In this document: positions 1-10,599 of the stretch, in pieces
How the letters are laid out: each line of letters opens with the position of its first letter
How positions within the stretch are numbered: position 1 is the stretch's first letter
DNA from: Marinobacter sp. S0848L
GTDB lineage: Bacteria; Pseudomonadota; Gammaproteobacteria; Pseudomonadales; Oleiphilaceae
Assembly (NCBI RefSeq): GCF_023016065.1
Contig: NZ_JALKAQ010000003.1
Coordinates: 242,838 to 306,837, forward strand
Reading direction: 5' to 3'
Length of the DNA: 64,000 bases
Notes under the pieces: model-generated
Told to the model about the DNA's origin: nothing
The model's database searches: none
Seen by the model: the letters and a program-made list of their open reading frames with translations, nothing else
Position numbers and translations under genes: made by a program

Positions 1-599
<599 letters not shown>

Positions 600-642
600 C
601 GCACAAGCAGGCCGTTCGCGTCTGATAGGGAAGCAAAGAGCG

Positions 643-2793
643 ATGACAACTGAAATAACAAAAGCAAAATCAGTCACAAGCGATGACTTGAGTGTGCCCG
701 CTCCGGTTGAGGTTCCGCCGGTTGGTGAACAGGTCAATCTGGACGCTAGTGAGAACTGGTTTAACCGGGAGTTGAGCCAGCTCCAGTTTAATTACCGGGT
801 GCTAAAGCAAGCCATGGACCCGGCGCATCCGCTGATTAACCGGCTGATTTTTTGCTGTATTTTCAGTAGCAACCTGGATGAGTTTTTCGAAATCCGGGTT
901 GCCGGCCTGCGTGAACAATTAAAGTATGGGCGGGAAACCGTTGGTGCTGATGGCATTCAGCCCGAGCAGGCGTTGGCCGAAATCAGTCGTGTCGCTCATG
1001 AGTATATTGAAGAGCAGTACGACATTCTCAATAACGTGCTGTTTCCGGAGCTGGAAAAGGAAAACATCCACTTTATTCGTCGTCGGGAATGGACACCGGC
1101 GCAAGCTGAGTGGGTCCGAAACTACTTCGATGATGAAATCCTGCCGGTGGTCAGCCCGATCGGGTTGGACCCTTCGCACCCGTTTCCACGCCTGGTTAAC
1201 AAGAGCCTGAACTTTATTGTCGAGCTGGATGGCAAAGACGCATTTGGTCGTGAAACCGGAATGGCAATTTTGCCGGCCCCCCGCTCGTTGCCGCGTTTGG
1301 TGCGCCTGCCAGACGAGGTTTGTGAGGGTGGCGAGAACTTGGTGTTCTTGTCATCGATGATTCACGCCCACGCCGACGAGCTGTTCCCAGGCATGGAAGT
1401 GAAAGGCTGCTACCAGTTCCGCCTGACCCGCAACGCAGATCTGGAACTGGAAGACGATCTGGAAGATCTGGCCTCTGCACTTCGGGGTGAATTGCTGAGC
1501 CGCCGATTTGGTGACGGTGTGCGTTTGGAGGTGGCCGATAACTGTCCGGAAGAGCTGGTGCACTTCCTGCTGCGAGAGTTTGGCCTCGGCGAAAGAGACC
1601 TCTACCGCGTAAATGGGCCGGTGAACCTGACCCGGCTGTTGGCCGTGAGCGGTTTGGTTGAGCGCCCGGACCTGACCTATTCCAGTTTTTCCCCGGCCAT
1701 TCCCCGGCAGATACGCAGTAAGGAATCGATGTTCGATGCGATTCGCAAACGTCCGATTCTGTTATCGCATCCGTTCGAGAACTTCAGTTCGGTTGTGGAT
1801 TTGTTGCGCCAGGCGGCGAAAGACCCTCAGGTATTGGCTATCCGGCAGACGCTCTACCGGGCCGGTACGGGTTCGGAAATTGTCGAAGCGCTGGCTGATG
1901 CAGCCCGTCGCGGCAAAGAAGTGACCGCGGTGATTGAACTGCGGGCGCGCTTCAGTGAAGCGGAAAACCTTGAGCTGGCCAGCCGGTTGCAGGAGGCGGG
2001 TGTTATCGTGGTGTACGGGGTGGTGGGTTACAAAACCCACGCCAAGATGTTGCTGATTGTACGCCGGGAAGAGGGCAAGTTGTCCCGCTATGTGCATCTC
2101 GGTACGGGCAACTATCATGCCGGAAACGCGCGTTTATACACCGATTACAGCTTCATGACCTGTGATGAATCCATCGGGGATGATGTGAATAAGCTGTTTC
2201 AGCAATTGACCGGTATGGGCAAGGCGCTGAAGATCAAAAAGCTGTTCCATGCGCCGTTTTCCATGCACAAACGTCTGATCAGCCTCATTGAGCGGGAAGC
2301 CGGTTACGGTAAAAATGGCCGCATTATTTTCAAGTTTAATGCGCTGACCGACGCGCAACTGATCAAAGCTCTCTATCGAGCCTCGCAAGCGGGGGTGCAG
2401 ATTGATCTGATTATCCGCGGCATTTGCTGTCTGCGTCCCGGGGTGCCGGGGCTGTCGGATAACATTCGGGTGCGCTCTATTGTCGGGCGTTTTCTGGAAC
2501 ACACGCGTATTTACTACTTCGAGAATCAGGGCAAGCCGGATGTCTATTGTGCCAGTGCCGATGGTATGGAACGTAACATGCTGAGCCGCATCGAAGTGGC
2601 GTTTCCGATTGAAGAGCCCGCGTTGATCGCGCGCTTGCAGGAAGATCTGGACGCTTACCTTGCCGACAATTGCCAGTCATGGATGTTGCAGCCCGACGGC
2701 AGTTACATCCAGAACCAGCCTGCCGAAGGCGAACCGCGAGTGGCAGCGCAGCTGGTGTTGCTGGAGCGGCTGACGGGCAAACCCGGCTCATAG
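643..2793 (+). CDS. ppk1: Polyphosphate kinase
   Basis: Reversibly polymerises the gamma-phosphate of ATP into inorganic polyphosphate at the membrane/cytosol. The 716 residues match the usual PPK1 length. The N-terminal domain opens with [16 protein letters not shown], and [17 protein letters not shown] is the characteristic helix region. In the two phospholipase-D-like C-terminal domains, KTHAKM (His about 466) and [10 protein letters not shown] (His about 485) match the two catalytic histidines of the E. coli enzyme, one of which is autophosphorylated. It lies just downstream of hemB and may be co-transcribed with it. The ribosome-binding site before the ATG is weak (AAAGAG), so translation may be modest. 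No truncation or unusual feature was seen. Confidence 0.97.
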   Translation: MTTEITKAKSVTSDDLSVPAPVEVPPVGEQVNLDASENWFNRELSQLQFNYRVLKQAMDPAHPLINRLIFCCIFSSNLDEFFEIRVAGLREQLKYGRETVGADGIQPEQALAEISRVAHEYIEEQYDILNNVLFPELEKENIHFIRRREWTPAQAEWVRNYFDDEILPVVSPIGLDPSHPFPRLVNKSLNFIVELDGKDAFGRETGMAILPAPRSLPRLVRLPDEVCEGGENLVFLSSMIHAHADELFPGMEVKGCYQFRLTRNADLELEDDLEDLASALRGELLSRRFGDGVRLEVADNCPEELVHFLLREFGLGERDLYRVNGPVNLTRLLAVSGLVERPDLTYSSFSPAIPRQIRSKESMFDAIRKRPILLSHPFENFSSVVDLLRQAAKDPQVLAIRQTLYRAGTGSEIVEALADAARRGKEVTAVIELRARFSEAENLELASRLQEAGVIVVYGVVGYKTHAKMLLIVRREEGKLSRYVHLGTGNYHAGNARLYTDYSFMTCDESIGDDVNKLFQQLTGMGKALKIKKLFHAPFSMHKRLISLIEREAGYGKNGRIIFKFNALTDAQLIKALYRASQAGVQIDLIIRGICCLRPGVPGLSDNIRVRSIVGRFLEHTRIYYFENQGKPDVYCASADGMERNMLSRIEVAFPIEEPALIARLQEDLDAYLADNCQSWMLQPDGSYIQNQPAEGEPRVAAQLVLLERLTGKPGS

Positions 2794-2848
2794 CGTTCAG
2801 GCAACGAACAGTAACTCACAACGCCTTGTGCGACAAAGGGAAGATACA

Positions 2849-4141
2849 TTGAAATTGAATAAATGGACGATGATTGGCTCAGCCGTATTGCTGGTTGCGG
2901 GTGTGGCACCTTGGGCCGTGGGTTACGTGACGGAGCAGCAATGGCTGGAGGCAACCGAGGAGGTGAACCAGTCGCAGCCGTTTGTTCGATTAGAAACCGA
3001 TCGCTACGAGCGGGGCGTGTTCAGTGCCGAGGCCAGCGGCACACTGGCGTTGATGGATCCGAAAACCGGCGAAACGGACCAGATCGGGTTCAAAGTAGCC
3101 ATTTCCCATGGCGTAACCGGAAGTTTGTTGGCTTTCAGTCCGAAGGGTGGCTGGCAGCATGAGGGTACCCGATGGTTGGAAGATGAAGAGCCAAGCCTGA
3201 CTTTGGAAACCCGGCTTTGGGGGGCCGCCGTTGTCGAGTTTCAGGCTCCGCCGGTGTCGTTTGAACAACCTGACAGGCCCGAATCGGTCAGTGCCAGTGG
3301 CGGCTTTGCCCGGGTCGAAGTTTGCCGTATGGGTGAGCAGGCTGAGGTGTTGGTGGTGTGGCCGGAGTTGAGCATGCTGGGCCCCCGGGCTGAAGTAAAA
3401 CTTCAGGATCTGCACGTCGAACAGAGCATGGCGCTGCTGAGCGGTGATGTCTGGACCGGTACGGGCACGATGTCGCTGGGGGCTCTGGTGGTTGATAGCG
3501 CGGAACTTCCCGCGGTATCGGTCAGCAATGTTTCTTTTGAAACCCGTAGTGAAGCCAGCAACAGCGGTCAGACGCTTGATTCAGAGGCGGTGTTGGCGGT
3601 GGACTCTGTCAGCATCGAGGATGCCGAATATGGCCCGCATCGGGTGGCGGTGTCGGTTGATCATTTGGATGTTGCGAGCTGGAACGAGTTCAGTTCGGCC
3701 ATGACGGATATGCAGTTGCTGGCAATGAATGCGGGGGCCGATCCGCGTTCGACGTATCAGCAGCAAATGGCAGTAATGCAGCGGTTCAACGAAGCCGTGC
3801 GAGGGTTGGCGGCCAACGGCTTTTCCGTCGGTGTTCGGGAGTTGAGTCTGGCTACGCCAGAGGGCGAGATTCAGGGTTCTCTGGATGTTTCACACCCTGA
3901 ACTGTCGGAAGATGAGCGGGCCAATATGCTGATGGTGATGCAGCGTTTGGTCGGTTCGGTGGATGTGACAGTGCCGTTGGCGCTGGCTGAGCAATACCCG
4001 GCGGTGCGCATGCAGTTGTCGCCATTGATCAAGCAGGGGTTGTTGGTTCGCGACGGTGATGAGTTGGTGATGAAGGGCCAGATGGAAGATTTGGTGCTGG
4101 ATATTAACGGCGTTCAGATTCCGCTGCCGCCGCTGCTTTAA
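2849..4141 (+). CDS. DUF945 (YdgA-like) family membrane-anchored protein
   Basis: A protein of about 430 residues with one N-terminal hydrophobic segment (about residues 7-25, signal or anchor) followed by a long polar domain. The pattern WLEATEEVNQ followed by a YERGVFSAEASG strand, with repeated short beta segments, is that of DUF945/YdgA proteins, thought to be inner-membrane anchored with a periplasmic body; no biochemical role is established. Start choice: an AAGGGAAG ribosome-binding site sits six bases before a TTG at 2849, better placed than the GTG at 2828 in the same frame. It follows ppk1 by about 55 bases and ends at a strong hairpin. Family assignment is moderately sure; function is unknown. 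Confidence 0.75.
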   Translation: MKLNKWTMIGSAVLLVAGVAPWAVGYVTEQQWLEATEEVNQSQPFVRLETDRYERGVFSAEASGTLALMDPKTGETDQIGFKVAISHGVTGSLLAFSPKGGWQHEGTRWLEDEEPSLTLETRLWGAAVVEFQAPPVSFEQPDRPESVSASGGFARVEVCRMGEQAEVLVVWPELSMLGPRAEVKLQDLHVEQSMALLSGDVWTGTGTMSLGALVVDSAELPAVSVSNVSFETRSEASNSGQTLDSEAVLAVDSVSIEDAEYGPHRVAVSVDHLDVASWNEFSSAMTDMQLLAMNAGADPRSTYQQQMAVMQRFNEAVRGLAANGFSVGVRELSLATPEGEIQGSLDVSHPELSEDERANMLMVMQRLVGSVDVTVPLALAEQYPAVRMQLSPLIKQGLLVRDGDELVMKGQMEDLVLDINGVQIPLPPLL

Positions 4142-4151
4142 GTCGGTTTTG

Positions 4152-4174
4152 GCACCACCGCTGGCCGGTGGTGC
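4152..4174. terminator. Intrinsic terminator between DUF945 gene and coaD
   Basis: A perfect 9-bp stem (GCACCACCG/CGGTGGTGC) with a 5-base loop is followed on the plus strand by a T-rich tract. It lies between two convergent genes. The T-tract favours termination of the plus-strand hemB-ppk1-DUF945 transcript. Confidence 0.85.
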
Positions 4175-4198
4175 TTTTCCTTTCTTTTCTTTGCAGAA

Positions 4199-4893
<695 letters not shown>

Positions 4894-4954
4894 AGGCCGG
4901 CGCTCCCAGCTTGGGTGCTCGTCTCCCCGATCACAATCCAATGTTTTTTTGATC

Positions 4955-6553
4955 TCAGCTTTTCGCTGCCAGCTTCTGCGCCAGTCTGACGCTGTTTCTT
5001 GCCGCCAATGCGTAAACCGACAGTTGCGGGTTTGCGCCGATGCTAGTGGGGAAGATGGAGGCATCGTGGATGCTCAGGTTGGCCACGTGGTGGTGTTCAC
5101 CGAAGCCGTTGACTACCGATTCCTCCGGGTTGCTGCCCATACCGCAGCCGCCCATTTGGTGCGCGGTGAAGATACGGGCACGGTGTGGTTTCATCGGGAG
5201 TTCTTTGATGGCGGTTTTGGTTTCTTTCCAAGTGGTGTGCCAGGCTGCATCCATGTGGATGGCTTGCACGGCTTCTGCGCCCGCGGCGAATTGGATTTCG
5301 GCCATGTCCAGGTAGGACTGGCGGATGCCATCCCATAAGTAGTCGGTGATGGGGTAATCGAGTACGGGGCTGCCGTCGTCACGCAGGCTGACGGTGCCGC
5401 CGGGGCTTTCGGGGTGGAAGCCGTCCCGGAGCAGGGCAATGACCGATTGCAGCCAAGGCAGTTGGCCGAGGTTGTCGCGCTGTTGTTGGCCGTGGCCAGG
5501 GACAACGCCGGCGGCCATGCCTGGGTGCAGTGGTGGCACTTCGAGTTTGTAGCCTACCGGGCCGTCGTGGCCATTTTTGAAGTTGAATTCATCGGAGTAA
5601 ATAGACTGCGGTGCGCCGTAGAACGGGTCTACTTTGGCCGGCATGCGGGCGACGGTGGCGCTGACCGGGTGGATGAATGAGCGTTTGCCCACGCGGTCGT
5701 AGGGGTCGGGCAGCTCTGAGCGCAGCAGGAGTCCGGGCGAGCCAATGGCGCTGGCGGCTACCACGAAGTGTTTGGCCTTCAGGGTAACGGTCACGCCCGA
5801 GGGTGTGACGCCGTCTGAGCCCATGGCGGTGGCTTGCAGGTGGTCGATGCGGTCTTGTTTCATGACCAGTCGTTCGGCACGCAAGCCGTGGAACATTTGG
5901 GCTTGGTTGTCGAGTGCGCCCGGAATGGTGGTCATCAGGGCGCCTTGTTTGGCATTGGTCGGGCAGCCTACCCCGCAGTAGCCCGAATTCCAGCAGCCGT
6001 TGACGTTGCGGGGGATGGTTTGCCAGGAGTACCCGAGTGCTTCGCAACCGTCCCGTAAGATGCTGTTGTTCTGGTTGGGCTGTGTTAGCCAGGGGGCCAT
6101 AGTGTGGCGTTCTTCTCGCCCGTCGAACCAAGGCGCCATGACATCCGGGGCCAGTCCTTCCAGCCCGAAGGTTTCGCTCCAGTAGTTCAGCGTTTGCTCG
6201 GGTGTGCGGAAACTGCTGGTCCAGTTCACGGTGGTCGAGCCTCCCACGCAGCGGCCTTGCAGAATGGATATGGCGCCGTCGGCGGTGGTGCGGCTCATGC
6301 CTTCCTGGTAGAGCGTGGCGTAGGCGGTTTGTTCGTCCATCTTGAAGTCTTTCTGGTAATACAGGCCCCCCTCTTCGACCAATATTACCGAAAAGCCTTG
6401 CTTGGACAGGATTTCGGCGGTGGTGCCGCCACCCGCGCCAGTGCCGATCACGACAACGTCAGCTTCTGCAGTTTGGTTTTCCGTCAGCTTGCTGGCATCG
6501 ACAACGTTCCAGCCGGAAGCCAGGCCCCGGGCGATGGGATCATTCATGGACAT
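4955..6553 (-). CDS. GMC-family FAD-dependent alcohol oxidoreductase
   Basis: A 532-residue flavoprotein of the glucose-methanol-choline family that probably oxidises an alcohol to an aldehyde. VVVIGTGAGGG (residues 33-43) is the FAD-binding Rossmann loop. GRCVGGSTTVNW is the second FAD motif. The C-terminal block with HQMGGCGMG, IHDASIFPTSIGANPQ and YALAARNSV is the conserved substrate/FAD domain. A GGAGAG ribosome-binding site precedes the ATG at 6553. Upstream in the same operon lie a Tat-exported small subunit and an aldehyde dehydrogenase, which together suggest alcohol-to-acid oxidation, perhaps of long-chain alcohols from alkane use. Sterol or other alcohols remain possible. Confidence 0.9.
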   Translation of the reverse strand: MSMNDPIARGLASGWNVVDASKLTENQTAEADVVVIGTGAGGGTTAEILSKQGFSVILVEEGGLYYQKDFKMDEQTAYATLYQEGMSRTTADGAISILQGRCVGGSTTVNWTSSFRTPEQTLNYWSETFGLEGLAPDVMAPWFDGREERHTMAPWLTQPNQNNSILRDGCEALGYSWQTIPRNVNGCWNSGYCGVGCPTNAKQGALMTTIPGALDNQAQMFHGLRAERLVMKQDRIDHLQATAMGSDGVTPSGVTVTLKAKHFVVAASAIGSPGLLLRSELPDPYDRVGKRSFIHPVSATVARMPAKVDPFYGAPQSIYSDEFNFKNGHDGPVGYKLEVPPLHPGMAAGVVPGHGQQQRDNLGQLPWLQSVIALLRDGFHPESPGGTVSLRDDGSPVLDYPITDYLWDGIRQSYLDMAEIQFAAGAEAVQAIHMDAAWHTTWKETKTAIKELPMKPHRARIFTAHQMGGCGMGSNPEESVVNGFGEHHHVANLSIHDASIFPTSIGANPQLSVYALAARNSVRLAQKLAAKS

Positions 6554-6577
6554 AGTGCTCTCCGTTTTCCGGGGTCA

Positions 6578-7210
6578 TCAGGCGTTTTTGAATTGCGGTA
6601 AGGCTTCAACCATCCAGGCGGGTGGCCCGGGGTAACCGGTCAGATGCCACTGATTTTGGTGGCCGTAGAAAGCAACGTTGGCGATTTTGCTCAACGCGAT
6701 GTAGCCGTTGTTCAGCAAGCCGAGTCGGCTATTGCGCCAGCGTTTCAGGAAGGCATCGGCTTCTTTGGTGCTGACGGATGGCCAGTCGGACCAGACTCTG
6801 GCCAGTGTGATGCGCGTAGGAGCGAAGTTCAGCAGGTCGAAGAGCTTGCGTAGCTCTTTTTGATTAGGTGCGCCGAACTGGACGATGCCCTGATCAATTC
6901 GCTCGATGGTGGCGGCAATCTCGAACTGGCGTTTGTTGGGTTCTTCGGGCAAGGCTCCGGCAAACAGGGCGGGTAACAAGGCTTCGAACAGAGCGATATC
7001 GTCTTTGCTTAAAAACTGGAATTGGTAGCTGGCATCCATCCGGCTTTTGACTGGGCTGATCCGGCCTGCGGGTGCAGTGGCGCAGCCCGTCAGGCCTGCG
7101 GTCATACTGACGGTTCCCAGGAACAAAGCGCCGCCCACGCCGGTTTTCAGGAAGCTTCGACGACTCAGTTGAGGTGGATTCTCGGCAGTGTGGATTGGCT
7201 GATCGAGCAT
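6578..7210 (-). CDS. Tat-exported small subunit of GMC oxidoreductase (gluconate 2-dehydrogenase subunit 3-like)
   Basis: This 210-residue protein begins with a twin-arginine signal (SRRSFLKTG, about residues 16-24) and a hydrophobic stretch ending in LTGC, a possible lipoprotein cleavage site. The rest is polar and helical, with LFEALLPALFAG-type segments resembling subunit 3 of gluconate 2-dehydrogenase and other small partners of GMC flavoproteins. The GMC gene starts 24 bases downstream, so the two are surely translated from one message. The GMC protein shows no signal peptide of its own, so it may be exported as a hitch-hiker with this subunit. That is an inference from related systems. 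Confidence 0.8.
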   Translation of the reverse strand: MLDQPIHTAENPPQLSRRSFLKTGVGGALFLGTVSMTAGLTGCATAPAGRISPVKSRMDASYQFQFLSKDDIALFEALLPALFAGALPEEPNKRQFEIAATIERIDQGIVQFGAPNQKELRKLFDLLNFAPTRITLARVWSDWPSVSTKEADAFLKRWRNSRLGLLNNGYIALSKIANVAFYGHQNQWHLTGYPGPPAWMVEALPQFKNA

Positions 7211-7310
7211 GTGGCACCTTTGCTGGAGATGGAGGAGATTGGTCGGGCTTACAGAGTCGGCACAGCAGCCGGGTATTTGTCCCGGGCACTTGTGCCAGTT
7301 GGGCTCTTTA

Positions 7311-8756
7311 TTAGCGAATGAACAGTTTGTAGATCATCCGGTGCGCGGCAGTGCCGTGAGGTGCGTAAACGAATTTGCCGCTGTTGAATTTCTGTTTGCT
7401 GAAGATAGCCCGGTGATGGGAGAAGGTCATGAAGCCTTCCTTGCCGTGGTAATGGCCCATGCCGGAATCCCCGACGCCGCCGAAGGGCAAGTCATCTTGG
7501 GCAACGTGCATCAGGGCGTCGTTAATGCACATGCCCCCGGAGTGGGTCTGATCGATGATGTGCGCTTGCTCGTCTTTATCGTAGCCAAAGAAGTACAGGG
7601 CCAGTGGGCTAGGGCGCTCGTTGATGTAGTGAATGGCATCGTCCAAGTCCGAGTAGGTGACGATAGGCAGGATCGGCCCGAAGATTTCATCCTGCATGAC
7701 CTTCATGTCTTCGGTGGGGTTGAGCACCAAGGTCAGCGGAATCTTGCGGGTGCCATCTTTCATGTTCTCGTTGGCCGGGTTGATCTCGATGATCTCGGCG
7801 CCTTTTGCGCGAGCGTCCTCGAGATAGCTCTGCAACCGGTCGTACTGGCGTTCGTTAATGATTGCTGTGTAATCGTCGTTGTCGCGCAGGCTCGGGTACA
7901 TGGTTGAAGCCTGAGTGCGGAACTCGTCCACGAACGCCTGCACCCGGTCTTCGGGGCACAGCACGTAATCCGGGGCTACACAGGTTTGGCCTGCGTTTAT
8001 CGCCTTACCGAATGCGATGCGTTGAGTCGCATCGGACAGGGGTACGTCGGGTGATACCACCGCCGGGGATTTGCCGCCGAGTTCCAGAGTGACCGGGGTC
8101 AGATTTTCGGCCGCGGCACGCATTACCAGCTTGCCCACCGAGGTAGAGCCAGTGAACAGCAGGTGATCAAACGGGCGCTGGGAGAAATCGGCGGCAACAT
8201 CCGCTTCACCGGTAACCACCGCGACCAAATCCTCCGGGAACATGCTCTCGATGATTTCTTTAAACAATGACGAGGTGTGCGGAGTGAATTCGGACATTTT
8301 GACCATGGTCCGGTTTCCTGCGGCCAATGACGCAACCAGCGGGCCCACGGCAAGATACAGCGGATAGTTCCAGGGCACGATAACGCCTACCACACCCTTT
8401 GGTTGGTAATGTACTTTATTGCTGGCTGGTTGAAACAGCACAGAGACGTGGCGCTTGGAAGGCTTCATCCAGTTGTCGAGATTCTTTAGGGTGTAGTTGA
8501 TACCCTGAATGGACGGCATGACCTCGGCAATCAGCGATTCGTCTTTCGAGCGGCAGCTGAAATCGCGGTCTATGGCTTCCAGCAAGCGATCCTGATTAGC
8601 CAGCAGTGCGCGCTTGAGGCGTTTCAGGTTCTCTTTGCGCTCAGACGAAGAGGGCATCGGGTTTTTCCGAAACGCTTTTTTCTGAATATCGAAAACACGG
8701 TGGGTGTGTTGGATCTGCGTGTTGCTTTCGGTCATCTGAACGACAGTGGCTACCAT
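7311..8756 (-). CDS. Aldehyde dehydrogenase, coniferyl aldehyde dehydrogenase-like
   Basis: NAD(P)-dependent oxidation of an aldehyde to the acid. The 481-residue length and the family blocks are all present: VPWNYPLYL at about 128-136, FTGSTSVGK at 201-209, LELGGKSP with general-base Glu225, and AGQTC with nucleophile Cys259. The hydrophobic C-terminus resembles coniferyl and fatty aldehyde dehydrogenases. An AGGGAGA ribosome-binding site precedes the ATG at 8756. It heads the minus-strand run ahead of the Tat-exported subunit and the GMC oxidoreductase. It faces a TetR gene across an intergenic region holding a 16-bp palindrome, so it is likely repressed by that regulator. The true substrate is not shown by sequence. 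Confidence 0.92.
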   Translation of the reverse strand: MVATVVQMTESNTQIQHTHRVFDIQKKAFRKNPMPSSSERKENLKRLKRALLANQDRLLEAIDRDFSCRSKDESLIAEVMPSIQGINYTLKNLDNWMKPSKRHVSVLFQPASNKVHYQPKGVVGVIVPWNYPLYLAVGPLVASLAAGNRTMVKMSEFTPHTSSLFKEIIESMFPEDLVAVVTGEADVAADFSQRPFDHLLFTGSTSVGKLVMRAAAENLTPVTLELGGKSPAVVSPDVPLSDATQRIAFGKAINAGQTCVAPDYVLCPEDRVQAFVDEFRTQASTMYPSLRDNDDYTAIINERQYDRLQSYLEDARAKGAEIIEINPANENMKDGTRKIPLTLVLNPTEDMKVMQDEIFGPILPIVTYSDLDDAIHYINERPSPLALYFFGYDKDEQAHIIDQTHSGGMCINDALMHVAQDDLPFGGVGDSGMGHYHGKEGFMTFSHHRAIFSKQKFNSGKFVYAPHGTAAHRMIYKLFIR

Positions 8757-8845
8757 GGTGCAATCTCCCTGAGCTATCCAGTCAAGATGCTGGAAGCGGT
8801 TGTTGTTGGCGCTCGGTGTATGAAATTTGCGCTAACGGCTATTAT

Positions 8846-8861
8846 TAGAGTATATACTCTA
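8846..8861. promoter_or_regulatory. 16-bp perfect palindrome, candidate TetR operator
   Basis: TAGAGTATATACTCTA is a perfect palindrome lying between the divergent aldehyde dehydrogenase and TetR genes, about 85 bases from each start. TetR regulators usually bind such symmetric sites in their own divergent promoter region, so this is the best operator candidate. Its AT-rich centre may overlap promoter elements for either direction. Confidence 0.65.
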
Positions 8862-8931
8862 CTCAGTCAAGAAATGCTGGGTGGCCTAACGGGCCATCGT
8901 TTATGACATAACAACAAACTGCGGCGTGAGC

Positions 8932-9603
8932 ATGAAAACCAGAGACAAAATCCTGTTGGCAAGCCTCGAGCTATTCAACGAACGAGGGGAGCGAAACACC
9001 ACGACGAACCATATCGCCGCACATTTGGCGATATCTCCGGGAAATCTGTATTACCACTTCCGGAACAAGTCGGACATCATTTATGAAATCTTCCAGGAAT
9101 ATGAAAAGCTGGTGGATTACTACCTGGATATTCCAGAGGACCGGCCACTGACCGTGGCGGACATGACCTTTTATCTCGAGTCCGTGTTTGACGGCCTGTG
9201 GAGCTACCGGTTTTTCCATCGGGATCTTGAGTACTTGCTGGATTGCGATCCGCGGTTGCGGAGCGATTATCGCGACTTCACCAACCGGTGTCTGGCCGCC
9301 ATGAAAACCATTTTCGAAAAGTTGGCGGAAGCGGGCATCGTGCAAAAACAGCCGGAAGAGTTGCGTGAAGTTATGGCGTTGAATATCTGGCTGGTGGTCA
9401 CAAACTGGATGGCATTTCTGAAAACGGCCCATGCCAGCACCGGCGATGAGGGTCTGAGTCTGACAGCGCTCAAGCAGGGTATTTATCAGGTGTTGACGCT
9501 TGAAATGCCGTACCTGATGCCAGAGTACCGCGATGAGGTAATGTCGTTAAGAGAGAGATATCGACCGGTTTTACCCGAGCAGCGCGATTCGGATGTTGCG
9601 TAG
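8932..9603 (+). CDS. TetR-family transcriptional regulator
   Basis: A DNA-binding repressor of about 223 residues. The N-terminal helix-turn-helix region (TRDKILLASLELFNERG, then TTTNHIAAHLAISPGNLYY and HFRNKSDII) is typical of TetR proteins. The C-terminal ligand domain is long and includes a FFHRDLEYLLD segment of the type seen in regulators tied to fatty acid or alkane metabolism. A GTG at 8926 in the same frame is an alternative start; neither has a strong ribosome-binding site. It is transcribed away from the aldehyde dehydrogenase operon and probably controls it through the palindrome between them. The ligand is unknown. Confidence 0.9.
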   Translation: MKTRDKILLASLELFNERGERNTTTNHIAAHLAISPGNLYYHFRNKSDIIYEIFQEYEKLVDYYLDIPEDRPLTVADMTFYLESVFDGLWSYRFFHRDLEYLLDCDPRLRSDYRDFTNRCLAAMKTIFEKLAEAGIVQKQPEELREVMALNIWLVVTNWMAFLKTAHASTGDEGLSLTALKQGIYQVLTLEMPYLMPEYRDEVMSLRERYRPVLPEQRDSDVA

Positions 9604-9742
9604 GTTGAGCGGAAATTGAACTTCTGAGAGCTGCGCCGGTCGAACGTATTACAGCAGAAAACCGGACTTTTCTGTTGTTCCTGAGTGAGTTCTCAGGCTG
9701 CCCCTTATGAGGGGCAAGCACGTCGCAAACCCTGACGTTTTA

Positions 9743-9774
9743 CCGGCCTACTCATCGTGGGCCGGCTTTTTTTT
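9743..9774 (+). terminator. Intrinsic terminator after the TetR gene
   Basis: CCGGCC pairs with GGCCGG across an 11-base loop and is followed by eight consecutive T residues on the plus strand, which suits termination of the regulator's transcript. A second hairpin without a T-tract (TGCCCCT-TATG-AGGGGCA, 9699-9716) lies just before it. Confidence 0.75.
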
Positions 9775-9781
9775 GTAGCCA

Positions 9782-10420
9782 TCAGGCTTCGGTTTCGTCA
9801 GGCGCTTCCAGCCAATTGGTCAGTGCCGCCCGGCATTCATCAAGGCCCAACTTTGACGTGGCGGAGAACATCACCAGATGTTCCACGTATTCGTATTTCT
9901 TCAGTTTGTTCGCAATGCCCAGCATCGCCGTTTTGGCCTGACCAAACTTTAGTTTGTCAGCTTTGGTGGCGAGGATCATCAGTGGCAGCTTATTGTGCTC
10001 GCACCATTCGATCATCATCTGGTCAAATTCAGTCAGCGGGTGGCGAATGTCCATAACCAATACCAGGCCGCGCAGGCAGCGACGCTCATTCAGGTAATGT
10101 CCGAGGTGTTTTTGCCAGTCATCTTTCATGTCTCGGGAGACTTTGGCGTAGCCGTAGCCAGGCAAATCCACCAGGTGCATGTTTTCTTTGTTCAGGCTGA
10201 AAAAGTTGATCAGCCGGGTACGTCCCGGAGTTTTACTGGTCCGGGCCAGTTTGCCGTTGACGGTGATGGCATTGAGGGCGCTGGATTTGCCGGCATTGGA
10301 ACGGCCAGCAAAGGCAACCTCGGCACCATAATCGGGCGGGCACTCGTCCAGTTTGGAAGCGCTGATTAAAAATCGGGCGCTGTTGAATGAGACGCTTTTT
10401 TGAGTCAGGTCAGGGTCCAC
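9782..10420 (-). CDS. engB: Ribosome biogenesis GTP-binding protein EngB/YsxC
   Basis: An essential small GTPase that assists large-subunit ribosome assembly. The 212 residues match the family. GRSNAGKSS (39-47) is the P-loop, KTPGRTR the switch region, DLPGYGYA the G3 motif and TKADK the G4 motif. The start is a GTG at 10420. It is transcribed divergently from the cytochrome c4 gene with 179 bases between them, an arrangement shared with many gammaproteobacteria. No unusual residues were seen. Confidence 0.96.
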   Translation of the reverse strand: MDPDLTQKSVSFNSARFLISASKLDECPPDYGAEVAFAGRSNAGKSSALNAITVNGKLARTSKTPGRTRLINFFSLNKENMHLVDLPGYGYAKVSRDMKDDWQKHLGHYLNERRCLRGLVLVMDIRHPLTEFDQMMIEWCEHNKLPLMILATKADKLKFGQAKTAMLGIANKLKKYEYVEHLVMFSATSKLGLDECRAALTNWLEAPDETEA

Positions 10421-10463
10421 GACGGTTGCTGTTCCTTTGGATTTCAGTTATCGACGATTAATG

Positions 10464-10469
10464 TATAAT
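10464..10469 (+). promoter_or_regulatory. Candidate -10 box ahead of cytochrome c4
   Basis: A perfect TATAAT lies 131 bases upstream of the cytochrome c4 start in the divergent intergenic region. No good -35 hexamer is seen at the ideal distance, so the assignment rests mainly on the -10 match and position. Confidence 0.35.
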
Positions 10470-10599
10470 GCTACACCAAATTCCGGCGGCACGCTGCGCG
10501 TTCCGCTGTCAGTCCCGGTTTTGAGCCTGATCCAAAAGGGCCATCCGGCGAATAACCAGAATACTTTCAAGATTCTAAGATGAGAGAAGCGGAGCGGGC

